Assembly (NCBI RefSeq): GCF_013388355.1
Contig: NZ_CP058246.1
Span: 3,162,001 to 3,226,000 of the forward strand
From: Flavobacterium sp. LPB0248
GTDB lineage: Bacteria; Bacteroidota; Bacteroidia; Flavobacteriales; Flavobacteriaceae
Length of the DNA stretch: 64,000 bases
Direction: 5' to 3'
Numbering within the stretch: the stretch's first letter is position 1; each line of letters starts with the position of its first letter. The notes under the pieces were generated by a model. That model was not told the DNA's origin. It saw only the letters and a program-made list of their open reading frames with translations, and made no database searches. Below are positions 40,829 to 48,175 of the stretch, one piece after another. Position numbers and translations under genes: made by a program.

Positions 40829-41824
40829 TTTAGAGCTTTCTAAAATATATTTATGAATATCAGTAAAAACCGTTCCTAGAGCGGTTTTTATTTTTTCATT
40901 ACTATACAGATTCTTTGAGTACGAAGCCTTTGCAGTTGCTTTTGTAATGCTTCTTTTTCTGAAAAATAAAGTAGCAAATATTCCGTCAGCCATCCATAAT
41001 ACATTCATTAAAAAAGGTGTAGCATGAATATGAGGCCTTTTTGCTTTTAAAGCATCAGCAACGGTGTTTAAAAGATCTTTGAAAACAATATTGTCTGTGA
41101 TGAGTGTAAAGCGTTTATTTTTTATATCGCTTCTCATTAGTTCGTAACTGGTTTTTACCACATCATCAACAGTGATAAAACCTGTACTTCCTAGCGTGTA
41201 GAACGAAAGTCCTTTAGAAACTTTACGATAAATCTCGCTGCTGCCTTCATCAAAAATATCCATCATTTTTATCGGACCCAAAATTACTCCTGGATTTACA
41301 ATAATAACATTTAATCCTTCTTGATGCCCGCGCCAAACTTCCATTTCGGCACCATATTTAGAAATGGCGTAATCGCTATGCGGTTTTTCAGGATTCCAGT
41401 CTGTTTCTTCGGTAATATGTGTTTCGTGAGGTGCGATATCTCCTAAAGCAGCAATCGAACTGATATAGCAAAACTTTTCTGTTTCTTTGGCAATCGCAAA
41501 ATTGACCATATTTGCAGTTCCTTCAATATTAGTTTTTCTCAGGATTTCTTCGTCTTTCGGATCAAATGAAATAAATGCTGCGCAGTGATATACTTGTTTA
41601 ATTTCGATAAAAGCAGTTTCAAGCGAAGGTATGTCTAGAATGTCGGCTTCAAGCCAATTGATTTTTTCAAACAGATCTGTTTTTTTATAAAAATCAAAAA
41701 CCGACTTTGTTTTCTGGATACTCTTTTCGGTTCTATAAATTGCCCGAACATTTTCTCCATTTTCTATTAAATGAAGCAATAAATGTGAGCCTACCAAACC
41801 TGTTCCGCCAGTTACTAATATCAT
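40823..41824 (-). CDS. NAD(P)-dependent epimerase/reductase (extended SDR)
   Basis: 333 residues from the ATG at 41824, which opens directly on the Rossmann loop MILVTGGTGLVGSHLLLHLIENG. The frame continues upstream to 41983 but that part is translated from a word repeat, so I exclude it. Catalytic YAISKYGAEMEVW (YxxxK), ISSIAALGD, and a C-terminal substrate domain. Resembles the dihydroflavonol-4-reductase/3-beta-HSD-like SDRs; the substrate is unknown. Converges on the pyrC operon. Confidence 0.88.
   Translation of the reverse strand: MILVTGGTGLVGSHLLLHLIENGENVRAIYRTEKSIQKTKSVFDFYKKTDLFEKINWLEADILDIPSLETAFIEIKQVYHCAAFISFDPKDEEILRKTNIEGTANMVNFAIAKETEKFCYISSIAALGDIAPHETHITEETDWNPEKPHSDYAISKYGAEMEVWRGHQEGLNVIIVNPGVILGPIKMMDIFDEGSSEIYRKVSKGLSFYTLGSTGFITVDDVVKTSYELMRSDIKNKRFTLITDNIVFKDLLNTVADALKAKRPHIHATPFLMNVLWMADGIFATLFFRKRSITKATAKASYSKNLYSNEKIKTALGTVFTDIHKYILESSKL
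40865..40896 (+). terminator. Terminator of the pyrC operon, inside the opposing gene
   Basis: AAAACCG...CGGTTTT stem then TATTTTTT on the + strand, 37 bp past the DUF4296 stop. It lies within the last codons of the converging epimerase gene. Confidence 0.65.
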
Positions 41825-41844
41825 GTTGTAAAGATAAGTTTTTG

Positions 41845-41945
41845 TTGGAAAGGTGCAAAGTTGCAGAGGGACAAAGTTGCAAAGGTTTTTTTCTTTTTGC
41901 TGCAAAGGCGCTGAGACGCAAAGTTTTTGCTTTTTTGTGTGAAGG
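41845..41945. repeat. GCAAAG word repeat upstream of the epimerase
   Basis: Iterated GTGCAAAGTTGCAGAGG / GACAAAGTTGCAAAGG / GCTGCAAAGGCGCTGAGACG words of roughly 15-18 bp. Resembles the CGCAAAGTACGCAAAG stretch near 22660. Confidence 0.65.
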
Positions 41946-41996
41946 CTTAGCGTAAATTTTATAGAAACAAAAAACTTTGCCACTTAGTGGCAGATT

Positions 41997-42041
41997 TTTT
42001 TGTTATCGCCATTGATTGTATTTACGTAAATTATTTAAAAA
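41997..42041 (+). repeat. Direct repeat, decayed copy of the tyrS promoter
   Basis: Matches 43540-43590 at 39 of 45 positions once a 6-bp CATTGA unit present only in the second copy is removed. All but one of the differences are transitions. In this copy the -7 word TACATTTG has become TGTATTTA, so it is probably inactive. Confidence 0.8.
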
Positions 42042-42090
42042 GCTAAAGCAACGGACAAATGTTTATCCATTGCTTTAGTATCTTTTTGTG
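42042..42090 (-). terminator. Terminator of the beta-barrel gene
   Basis: CTAAAGCAA / TTGCTTTAG 9-bp stem with a GGACAAATGTTTATCC inner stem, followed on the minus strand by TTTTTAAATAATTT. Confidence 0.7.
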
Positions 42091-42107
42091 AAGTTTCGAT
42101 TTGTGTA

Positions 42108-43343
42108 TTAGAAGATAGTATATGCAAATACCAAATCAATGGCTTTATACTCAACAGAAATGGTGTTGTAATCCGTTAATAGCTGTTTTTTGGTGTTTGT
42201 TCTAATCTCAGCACTGAATTTGTTTTTAAAGCTGTAACCTACTCCAAAAGCGAAATTAGATCCCGATTTACTTTCAAGTTCTGCATTTTTATCAAAAGAT
42301 AAACTTGCTTTACCATTTATATCAAAAGAGTAAGCGGCATTTATGAAAACTTTTGAATTGTTATTGATAAGAAAATAATAACGCAATCCGATCGGAACCT
42401 GGATACTGGAGTATTTAATCTCTATATTACGAGTTATAGAAGGAGATCCCGCAAAAAGACCTGGTCTGCTATATTGCTTAGTGGTTTCGTATTTTTGATA
42501 AGCCGGGTTTAAAAAGATGCTCCATTTGTTATTATTAAAAGGAAGAAGATATTCTGCTTCCAAGCCTATTTTTAAATTAGTATTGCTATCTAAATTTACA
42601 TCTATTGACGGACTGTCTCCATCATTCATAGATCCTGAGATAAAACTAAGCTCAGGTGTTATTTTTAAATGAAAATGACCTTCACTAGATTTAGATAGTA
42701 CACCGCTTTTTGTTTTGTTGTCGGTATTATTGTATTTTAGAAAGTATCTGGTAAGATCAGATTTTTTATATTTTAGATTCGTAATCTCACTATCGGCTGT
42801 ATTGGCTGATCTTACATTGTTATTTAATTGCTGTTTGTAGTAATCATTTTCTCTTAATTCTCCAGTTGATTTATCTCCTTTTGTCAAAGTGTATTTTAAA
42901 TATGTAAGTTGTTCTAATGGAATGCTCTTTGTTTCGTAAAAATATCGGATAAGATTTCCGTCAGTATACGAGTACAGTGTTGCTTCTCCCTGAACTAATA
43001 ATCTTAGAAGGAGAGTATTTTCTTCCCATACAGGTTGTCCAGTTTCTGATAGTTTGTCTAAATTGTCACTGGAACGATCCATTTTTACTTTGGCTCTTTT
43101 GAAAGTTACAGTATTGTCGATACCAAATTCCTGAACATTAGCAATGGTTTCTGTTTTGGAATCATTGTCGCCAATCTGGGACTTATATTTGAAATCGGTT
43201 GGATTGTTTTTCCAATCTAAGTTTCGGATGAAACATTCTGTTCGTATTCCATTGTTGGAAATAAAGTATCCTTTTTCAAAAGAAACCTGTGCATTGCTCA
43301 AGGTGCAATAAAGAAAAAGAATAAGTAAAAAAGTTTTTTTCAT
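42108..43343 (-). CDS. Outer-membrane beta-barrel protein, porin-like
   Basis: 411 residues: signal peptide (1-18, CTLSNAQ), an N-terminal domain of about 180 residues with GYFISNNGIRTECFIRNLDWKNNP and KFKAKV-type strands, then a C-terminal barrel of about eight strands (HFHLKITPELSFISG, IGLEAEYLLPF, WSIFLNPAYQKYE, SIQVPIGLRYYFLIN, SNFAFGVGYSFKNKFSAEIRT) ending AIDLVFAYTIF. A common Flavobacteriia architecture with unknown substrate. The whole gene lies between two copies of the tyrS promoter sequence. Confidence 0.8.
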   Translation of the reverse strand: MKKTFLLILFLYCTLSNAQVSFEKGYFISNNGIRTECFIRNLDWKNNPTDFKYKSQIGDNDSKTETIANVQEFGIDNTVTFKRAKVKMDRSSDNLDKLSETGQPVWEENTLLLRLLVQGEATLYSYTDGNLIRYFYETKSIPLEQLTYLKYTLTKGDKSTGELRENDYYKQQLNNNVRSANTADSEITNLKYKKSDLTRYFLKYNNTDNKTKSGVLSKSSEGHFHLKITPELSFISGSMNDGDSPSIDVNLDSNTNLKIGLEAEYLLPFNNNKWSIFLNPAYQKYETTKQYSRPGLFAGSPSITRNIEIKYSSIQVPIGLRYYFLINNNSKVFINAAYSFDINGKASLSFDKNAELESKSGSNFAFGVGYSFKNKFSAEIRTNTKKQLLTDYNTISVEYKAIDLVFAYTIF

Positions 43344-43539
43344 TTTGGTAGTTTTTGGTGGGCGAATCTAAAGAAAAAATAAAATAGATTTTTACGTGTT
43401 TCCGTAAATAGATTTTTTTATCCTTTGGACTTTTGTATCGAGAAAAGTGAGTTTTCGAATGAATCTCAGTATCATGTTTTTAGATTAAAGGATTAAATTT
43501 TATATTGAAATGGCTTTTTATTGTTGATAATGAAATTGC

Positions 43540-43590
43540 TTTTTGTGATTGCCATTGACATTGATTACATTTGCGCAAATTATTTAAAAA
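43540..43590 (+). promoter_or_regulatory. tyrS promoter (second copy of the direct repeat)
   Basis: TTTG (43542-43545), 20 nt, TACATTTG (43566-43573): perfect match to the Bacteroidetes promoter. Start expected near 43580, leaving a leader of only about 11 nt. Contains a tandem CATTGA duplication that sets the 20-nt spacing. Confidence 0.8.
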
Positions 43591-44886
43591 ATGAAGAATC
43601 TAGTTGAAGAATTAAAATGGCGCGGGTTATACCATGATAGTATGCCTGGAACGGAAGAACAATTGCTAAAAGAAGCAACCACTGCCTATATCGGTTTTGA
43701 TCCAACAGCAGATTCACTGCACATCGGAAGTATGGTTCAGATTATTTTATTGGTTCATCTAAAGAATTTTGGTCACAGACCAATCGCTTTAGTGGGTGGA
43801 GCAACAGGAATGATTGGAGATCCTTCTGGTAAATCTGATGAAAGAAACTTACTTGATGAAGAAGCTCTAGCTAAAAACGTAGCTGGAATCAAAAGTGTTT
43901 TGTCTCGTTTCTTAGATTTTAATTCAACCGAAGCAAATGCACCAGTAATGGTGAATAACTACGATTGGATGAAAGAATTCTCTTTTATCGATTTTGCACG
44001 TGAAGTTGGAAAAAGAATTACCGTAAACTATATGATGGCTAAAGATTCTGTGAAAAAGAGATTTAGCGGAGAAGGTGAGGGAATGTCTTTTACAGAATTT
44101 ACATATCAGTTAATTCAAGGTTACGATTTCTATCATTTATATAAAAACAACAACTGTATTCTGCAAATGGGTGGTTCTGACCAATGGGGTAATATTACCA
44201 CAGGAACAGAATTAGTGCGTAGAATGGGAGGAGAAAATGCTAAAGCTTACGCGTTAACAACTCCTTTGATTACAAAAGCAGATGGATCTAAATTTGGTAA
44301 ATCTGAAGGAGGAAACGTTTGGTTAGATGCTGATAAAACTTCTGTTTATAAATTTTACCAATTTTGGGTAAACACAACAGATGTTGATGCTGAGAAATAC
44401 ATCAAAATCTTTACTTTCTTAGATAAAGAAACAATCGATGCGTTAATTGAAGAGCATAAAACGGCTCCACATTTAAGAGTTTTACAAAAGAAATTAGCTG
44501 AAGAAATTACTGTTTTTGTTCATAATCGTGAAGAATTAGAAAAAGCGATTCAGGCTTCAAATATTTTGTTTGGAAATTCAACTGCAGAAGATTTGAAAAA
44601 ATTGGATGAAGCGACTTTCTTAGAAGTTTTTGACGGAGTTCCGCAAGCTGAAATCACAAAAACTGATTTAGAAAACGGATTGGATATTGTTACGGTTTTA
44701 AACGAAAAAACAGGTTTTTTTAAATCTAACGGAGAAGCAAGAAGAGCCTTAACGGCAAACTCAATTTCTGTAAACAGAGAAAAAATAAAAGAAGATTTTG
44801 TTTTAACAGCAAATGATTTAATTAACGATCAATTTGTATTGTTGCAAAGTGGAAAGAAAAATTATTTTGTAATAAGAGTTGTTTAA
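43591..44886 (+). CDS. tyrS: Tyrosyl-tRNA synthetase
   Basis: Class Ic synthetase, 431 residues. Seen: [20 protein letters not shown] with the HIGH-type HIGS (44-47), [44 protein letters not shown], the KMSKS equivalent KFGKS (234-238, in [12 protein letters not shown]) and a C-terminal S4 RNA-binding domain (about 365-431; [21 protein letters not shown]). Single gene with its own promoter and terminator. Confidence 0.97.
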   Translation: MKNLVEELKWRGLYHDSMPGTEEQLLKEATTAYIGFDPTADSLHIGSMVQIILLVHLKNFGHRPIALVGGATGMIGDPSGKSDERNLLDEEALAKNVAGIKSVLSRFLDFNSTEANAPVMVNNYDWMKEFSFIDFAREVGKRITVNYMMAKDSVKKRFSGEGEGMSFTEFTYQLIQGYDFYHLYKNNNCILQMGGSDQWGNITTGTELVRRMGGENAKAYALTTPLITKADGSKFGKSEGGNVWLDADKTSVYKFYQFWVNTTDVDAEKYIKIFTFLDKETIDALIEEHKTAPHLRVLQKKLAEEITVFVHNREELEKAIQASNILFGNSTAEDLKKLDEATFLEVFDGVPQAEITKTDLENGLDIVTVLNEKTGFFKSNGEARRALTANSISVNREKIKEDFVLTANDLINDQFVLLQSGKKNYFVIRVV

Positions 44887-44895
44887 CTGTTTAAT

Positions 44896-45072
44896 TGGTT
44901 AATTGTTTAATCGATTCAGCAAAATCTTTTACATGAAATATATAAATCCCAATGTTCGAAAAGAATATTGGGATTTTTTTTTAATCATTCCGTAGGAATG
45001 TTTCATCGGTAGAAACGTTTGATTAATCCAGAAAATCATCGATAATCATATTATCGATTAAACGATTAACCA
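44896..45072. repeat. 20-bp inverted repeat bracketing the tyrS 3' region
   Basis: TGGTTAATTGTTTAATCGAT (44896-44915) and a complement with one mismatch (45053-45072). Between them lie the tyrS terminator and a copy of the CCGTAGGAATGT word (44987-45002). Each arm is made of a repeated GTTTAATT-type word. Confidence 0.75.
44944..44982 (+). terminator. tyrS terminator
   Basis: AAATCCCAAT / ATTGGGATTT stem with TTC/GAA inner pairs and a run of nine T residues. Confidence 0.85.
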
Positions 45073-45090
45073 AATCAACGATTAACCAAT

Positions 45091-46071
45091 TTAAAGAACC
45101 ATCAAATTACACCCACGAATATCAGAATTATCAAAACGCCCTAATACCTCAAAAGAGTTGTTGGAATATTTTTTGCCTAAATCCTGCGTAGCTATAAAAG
45201 AACATGAATTGATATTGGCTAAATCTATGACATTGATTCCACCAGTTTTCCCGTCATTCACGTAAGTGAGAGCATCTTCAGGATCGCGAACTAAAATATT
45301 CATCCAAGACGGACATTCGAAAATTCCATCTCCTAAAGAATAGGCTTGCGCTAAAAGTTCAGTCATTCCGTATTCTGAATGGATAGATGAAACTCCAAAA
45401 CCTTTGCAGAGTATTTCATGCAATTCTTCACGAATCATTTCTTTTCTTTTTCCTTTCATTCCTCCAGTTTCCATAATAATGGTATTTTGAAGGTTGAATT
45501 GGTGTTTTTCAATTAGATCTAATAAAGCATAAGTAACCCCAATTAGAATTACATTTTGGCCTGCTTCGTCTAATTCAAGAAGCTTTTTGATTAAGTCGTC
45601 GTGATTGTGTAGATAAAACCCACTTTCAGGCTGATTAGAGAGTTTTATTAAATCTTCGACCATATAAATTAACGAAGAGCCTTCGCGTTCTAAATAAGAC
45701 GGCAAAAGGGCTAAAACAACGTAATCTTCAATATTGCCATAAAACTGAGAAAATCCTTTGCGGTAACTTTCCTCATATAAGGAAACGTCGGTCACTAAAT
45801 GTCTGCTGGTAATCATTCCGGTTGTACCGCTGCTGGTAAAAGTTACTTGAGCAGGATCTGTATTAGAAACGACATCATGACTTTTGAAAAACTGAATAGG
45901 TAAAAAAGGAATTTGCTGCAGTGATTTTACCTGTTGTGGATTAACATTCAAAAAATCACAGAATTCACGATACACTTTATTGTTCTCATGCTGAAAACGA
46001 AACACTTTTAATGCTATTTTTTCAAATTGTTTCTGACTTGAAATGGTAAAGATATCGCTGGCTGTAATCAA
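45091..46071 (-). CDS. LuxE-like acyl-protein synthetase
   Basis: 326 residues, related to the acyl-protein synthetase/LuxE group of adenylate-forming enzymes: an ATP-binding loop VTFTSSGTTGMITSRH (about 77-92), ILIGVTYALLDLIEKH, METGGMKGKRKEMIREEL, SIHSEYGMTELLAQAYS (motif for acyl-AMP formation) and a C-terminal ATQDLGKKYSNNSFEVLGRFDNSDIRG. No luciferase or acyl-reductase gene is nearby, so bioluminescence is not implied; it more likely activates a short carboxylic acid for transfer to a protein or glycan. The start is a TTG at 46071; no in-frame ATG exists upstream or before the conserved core. Confidence 0.85.
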   Translation of the reverse strand: MITASDIFTISSQKQFEKIALKVFRFQHENNKVYREFCDFLNVNPQQVKSLQQIPFLPIQFFKSHDVVSNTDPAQVTFTSSGTTGMITSRHLVTDVSLYEESYRKGFSQFYGNIEDYVVLALLPSYLEREGSSLIYMVEDLIKLSNQPESGFYLHNHDDLIKKLLELDEAGQNVILIGVTYALLDLIEKHQFNLQNTIIMETGGMKGKRKEMIREELHEILCKGFGVSSIHSEYGMTELLAQAYSLGDGIFECPSWMNILVRDPEDALTYVNDGKTGGINVIDLANINSCSFIATQDLGKKYSNNSFEVLGRFDNSDIRGCNLMVL

Positions 46072-46084
46072 AACTTTTTTTTTG

Positions 46085-46092
46085 CAAAGATA
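46085..46092 (-). promoter_or_regulatory. -7 element for the LuxE-like gene
   Basis: Minus-strand TATCTTTG followed by C, 13 nt before the TTG start. Transcription would begin only a few bases before the start codon, which supports both the promoter and the TTG. Confidence 0.6.
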
Positions 46093-46101
46093 CTTTTTTT
46101 T

Positions 46102-46149
46102 AGTTTTCAGTCTCAGTTTTCAGTCTCAGTTTTCAGTCTCAGTTTTCGG
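46102..46149. repeat. 13-bp tandem repeat
   Basis: Three and a half copies of AGTTTTCAGTCTC. Related words follow at 46190-46270 and include the complementary ACTGAAAACTGCGACTG, which can fold back. A degenerate relative lies at 17228-17256 between pyrH and frr. Confidence 0.8.
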
Positions 46150-46271
46150 TGAGGATTTTTACTAAAGGGCATAATTGAAGAAGTATTGAGGCTCGGTTTT
46201 CAGTTGCAGTATTCAGTCACAGTTTTCAGCAAAGTACATAAACTGAAAACTGCGACTGTGACTGAAAACTA

Positions 46272-46297
46272 AAAAAAGCTCCAAAGGAGCTTTTTTA
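46272..46297 (-). terminator. Terminator overlapping the stop of the T9SS mini-protein
   Basis: AAAAAAGCTCC aaa GGAGCTTTTTT; the stop codon of the minus-strand gene lies in its right flank. Confidence 0.75.
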
Positions 46298-46633
46298 TCG
46301 TATAATGAGTTTTCGGGTTGCCGATGCGTTCTGTTCGCTTATTTTGATGATGTAAACACCTGGTGGCAATTCTGCAACACTTAGTTCTCTTGATACTAAA
46401 TGTGCTTGCAATACTTTTTTACCTAAGATATCAAACACAATAATTTCTTTCTCTAAATCGTTTTTAGATGAGATATAGACTTTTCCATTTGTCACTGGAT
46501 TAGGATACAAGCTTAGACCCTCGATAGAAGTAGATTCTTGAGTTTTTGGTAATTGCTTGCTGTCTTGCGCCGAGACGCTTACAGTAAAGAAAAATGCCAA
46601 TAAGAAAGTAATATAAAAGTAGTTTTTTGCCAT
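46295..46633 (-). CDS. Mini-protein: signal peptide plus T9SS type-A sorting domain
   Basis: 112 residues from the ATG at 46633; the in-frame start at 46663 would displace the signal peptide. Signal peptide (1-23, FFFTVSVSAQ), a 16-residue linker, and then a complete type-A C-terminal sorting domain: GLSLYPNPVTNGKVYISS, EIIVFDILGKKVLQAHL, LPPGVYIIKISEQNASATRKLIIR. There is no cargo domain. T9SS tails normally sit at the end of long surface proteins. Upstream of and same-strand with the LuxE-like gene, about 220 bp apart. Confidence 0.9.
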   Translation of the reverse strand: MAKNYFYITFLLAFFFTVSVSAQDSKQLPKTQESTSIEGLSLYPNPVTNGKVYISSKNDLEKEIIVFDILGKKVLQAHLVSRELSVAELPPGVYIIKISEQNASATRKLIIR

Positions 46634-46784
46634 CGCATGTATTTGATTACTGTAAATATACAAAAAAAATTACAAAAATGACGCCAAAAAAAAACATGCT
46701 AAATTTTTAGGATGTTTTTAACATTATGTATTCGAAGTGATTAAGAAACAATATGGTTTTATACGTACTGTAAAAGCTAAAATG

Positions 46785-46819
46785 AAAAAAGCTGTCTGAA
46801 ATATTCAGACAGCTTTTTA
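46785..46819 (-). terminator. Terminator after the phosphate-island lipoprotein
   Basis: Perfect GCTGTCTGAA / TTCAGACAGC stem, 3-nt loop, A and T tracts on both sides. Confidence 0.85.
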
Positions 46820-46840
46820 TTATTTAGAATCTAACTTTTA

Positions 46841-47971
46841 TTATTTAGTCCAGTTAGCCCAAGTTGGTAATTCAGCACCATTACCAGCTCCTAGGTTTCC
46901 TGTGCTTGTTCCAGCCAATTTAGGACCTGTAAGATTAGTTACAGAAGCTCCAAAAGTGTAGTTTGTGATAGTAAAGTTACCAGCAGCAAGATTTGCAGTT
47001 ACACCAGCATCAGCAGATAATTTAGTTAAAGCAGCAGGCATTCCATCAGCAACATATAGGTTTGTGTAAGTTTGTTTTCCACCACCTTCTTTGTAGTTGA
47101 TTGCTTTTTCGTCAGCTAAGAAAGTAGCACCACCTTTAACGATAGAGATGTTTGTTACTTTAGCATTTGTCATTGGAGTAGCTCCACTTGGATCTTTAGC
47201 GTTAGTAGATCCTTCAACACCTGCTTTAGAAACACCTTTAATGTATACGTTTGTAGCAGTACCTTGCCATCCGTCAGCGAAATCTAATGAATCATCATAA
47301 GAGTTAATGATTGTCAAGTTAGAAGCGTTTACAGCTCCACCAAAGAACTCAATTCCGTCATCACCACTTTCGAAAGCATAGATATCAGATACTACTGTTC
47401 CAGAACCTACTCCGAAGAAAGAAATTCCATTGTATTCTTTTTCAGCAGTATATTTAGAACCTGTGTAAGAAATTTTTAAGAAGTTAATGTTTCCAGAAGA
47501 ATCTGCATTGTCATTACCTCCGTAGCTTAAACCACCTACTTCAGAAGTACCATTGTCTCCAGTGTTTACTTTACCGTTACCAGCGATGATTAATCCACCC
47601 CAGTCACTTTGAGCAGGCGATGCTTTTCCAGAAGTCATAACAACTGGTTTAGCAGCAGTACCGTTGATGTTGATTTTAGCGTTTCTTTCTACAGCGATAT
47701 ATAAAGAAGTTGCTTCTGCAGTAGGAGAACTTTTAATTACTGTTCCAGCAGGAATTACTAAAGTAGCTCCACCTTTAACTACTAAACCTCCAGTTAATGT
47801 ATAAGTTTGAGTAGGATCTAAAGTTACTGTACCGTCTTTAATTTCTCCTTTTAAATCGTCAACCTTTAAAACAAAAGAACTGTTGTTTGTGTCTTTTTTA
47901 TTGTCATCAGAACTACAGCTTGTCAAAGCAAGTCCTAATATTGCAGCCATTGCAAATAAACTTTTTTTCAT
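46841..47971 (-). CDS. Surface lipoprotein with right-handed beta-helix character
   Basis: 376 residues: lipoprotein signal (MAAILGLALTSCSSDDNKKD; Cys about 19), then repeated Gly/Asn/Thr-rich strand-turn units (GGLVVKGGATLVIPAGTVIK, VERNAKININGTAAKPVVMTS, WGGLIIAGNGKV, FESGDDGIEFFGGAVNASNLTIINSYDDSLDFADGWQGTATNVYIKG) typical of parallel beta-helix proteins. Downstream of the TonB receptor but separated from it by a terminator, with its own promoter that carries three Pho-box-like heptamers. It probably works with that receptor at the cell surface; the ligand is unknown. Confidence 0.82.
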   Translation of the reverse strand: MKKSLFAMAAILGLALTSCSSDDNKKDTNNSSFVLKVDDLKGEIKDGTVTLDPTQTYTLTGGLVVKGGATLVIPAGTVIKSSPTAEATSLYIAVERNAKININGTAAKPVVMTSGKASPAQSDWGGLIIAGNGKVNTGDNGTSEVGGLSYGGNDNADSSGNINFLKISYTGSKYTAEKEYNGISFFGVGSGTVVSDIYAFESGDDGIEFFGGAVNASNLTIINSYDDSLDFADGWQGTATNVYIKGVSKAGVEGSTNAKDPSGATPMTNAKVTNISIVKGGATFLADEKAINYKEGGGKQTYTNLYVADGMPAALTKLSADAGVTANLAAGNFTITNYTFGASVTNLTGPKLAGTSTGNLGAGNGAELPTWANWTK

Positions 47972-48020
47972 TTTTGTTGTGTTTTATTGTTTTATTTATT
48001 CAAGGCAAAGTAAACGAACA

Positions 48021-48062
48021 TATGTTTTTGCTGAGTTAAGACGATATTAACAATCTATTAAG
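48021..48062 (-). promoter_or_regulatory. Pho-box-like direct repeats upstream of the lipoprotein
   Basis: On the minus strand: CTTAATA, 4 nt, GTTAATA, 4 nt, CTTAACT (TTAA cores at 48058, 48047 and 48036: exact 11-bp period). Twenty nt after the last heptamer comes a weak -7 word TTACTTTG. Confidence 0.65.
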
Positions 48063-48120
48063 TATAATGGGTTAAAAATGCAGTGTCTTAATATAAAATT
48101 TACATTGCAATTTTGGATAA

Positions 48121-48152
48121 AAAAAAGCGATTGGAATAACCAATCGCCTTTT
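48121..48152 (-). terminator. Terminator of the TonB receptor gene
   Basis: AAAGCGATTGG aata ACCAATCGCCTTTT hairpin, 24 bp past the stop. Separates the receptor from the lipoprotein transcript. Confidence 0.8.
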
Positions 48153-48175
48153 GTAATTTATTGAAAATCTTTTTC

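Noticed and set aside
41825..41983. 53-residue N-terminal extension of the SDR epimerase
   Set aside because: Derived from a GCAAAG word repeat; the ATG at 41824 begins directly at the Rossmann loop.
45091..46071. Bioluminescence (lux) function
   Set aside because: LuxE-like proteins occur in many non-luminous bacteria; no luxA, luxB, luxC or luxD gene is in the window.
46102..46270. CRISPR-like tandem of TTTTCAGTCTCAG
   Set aside because: The unit is 13 bp with no spacers, so it is a simple tandem repeat.
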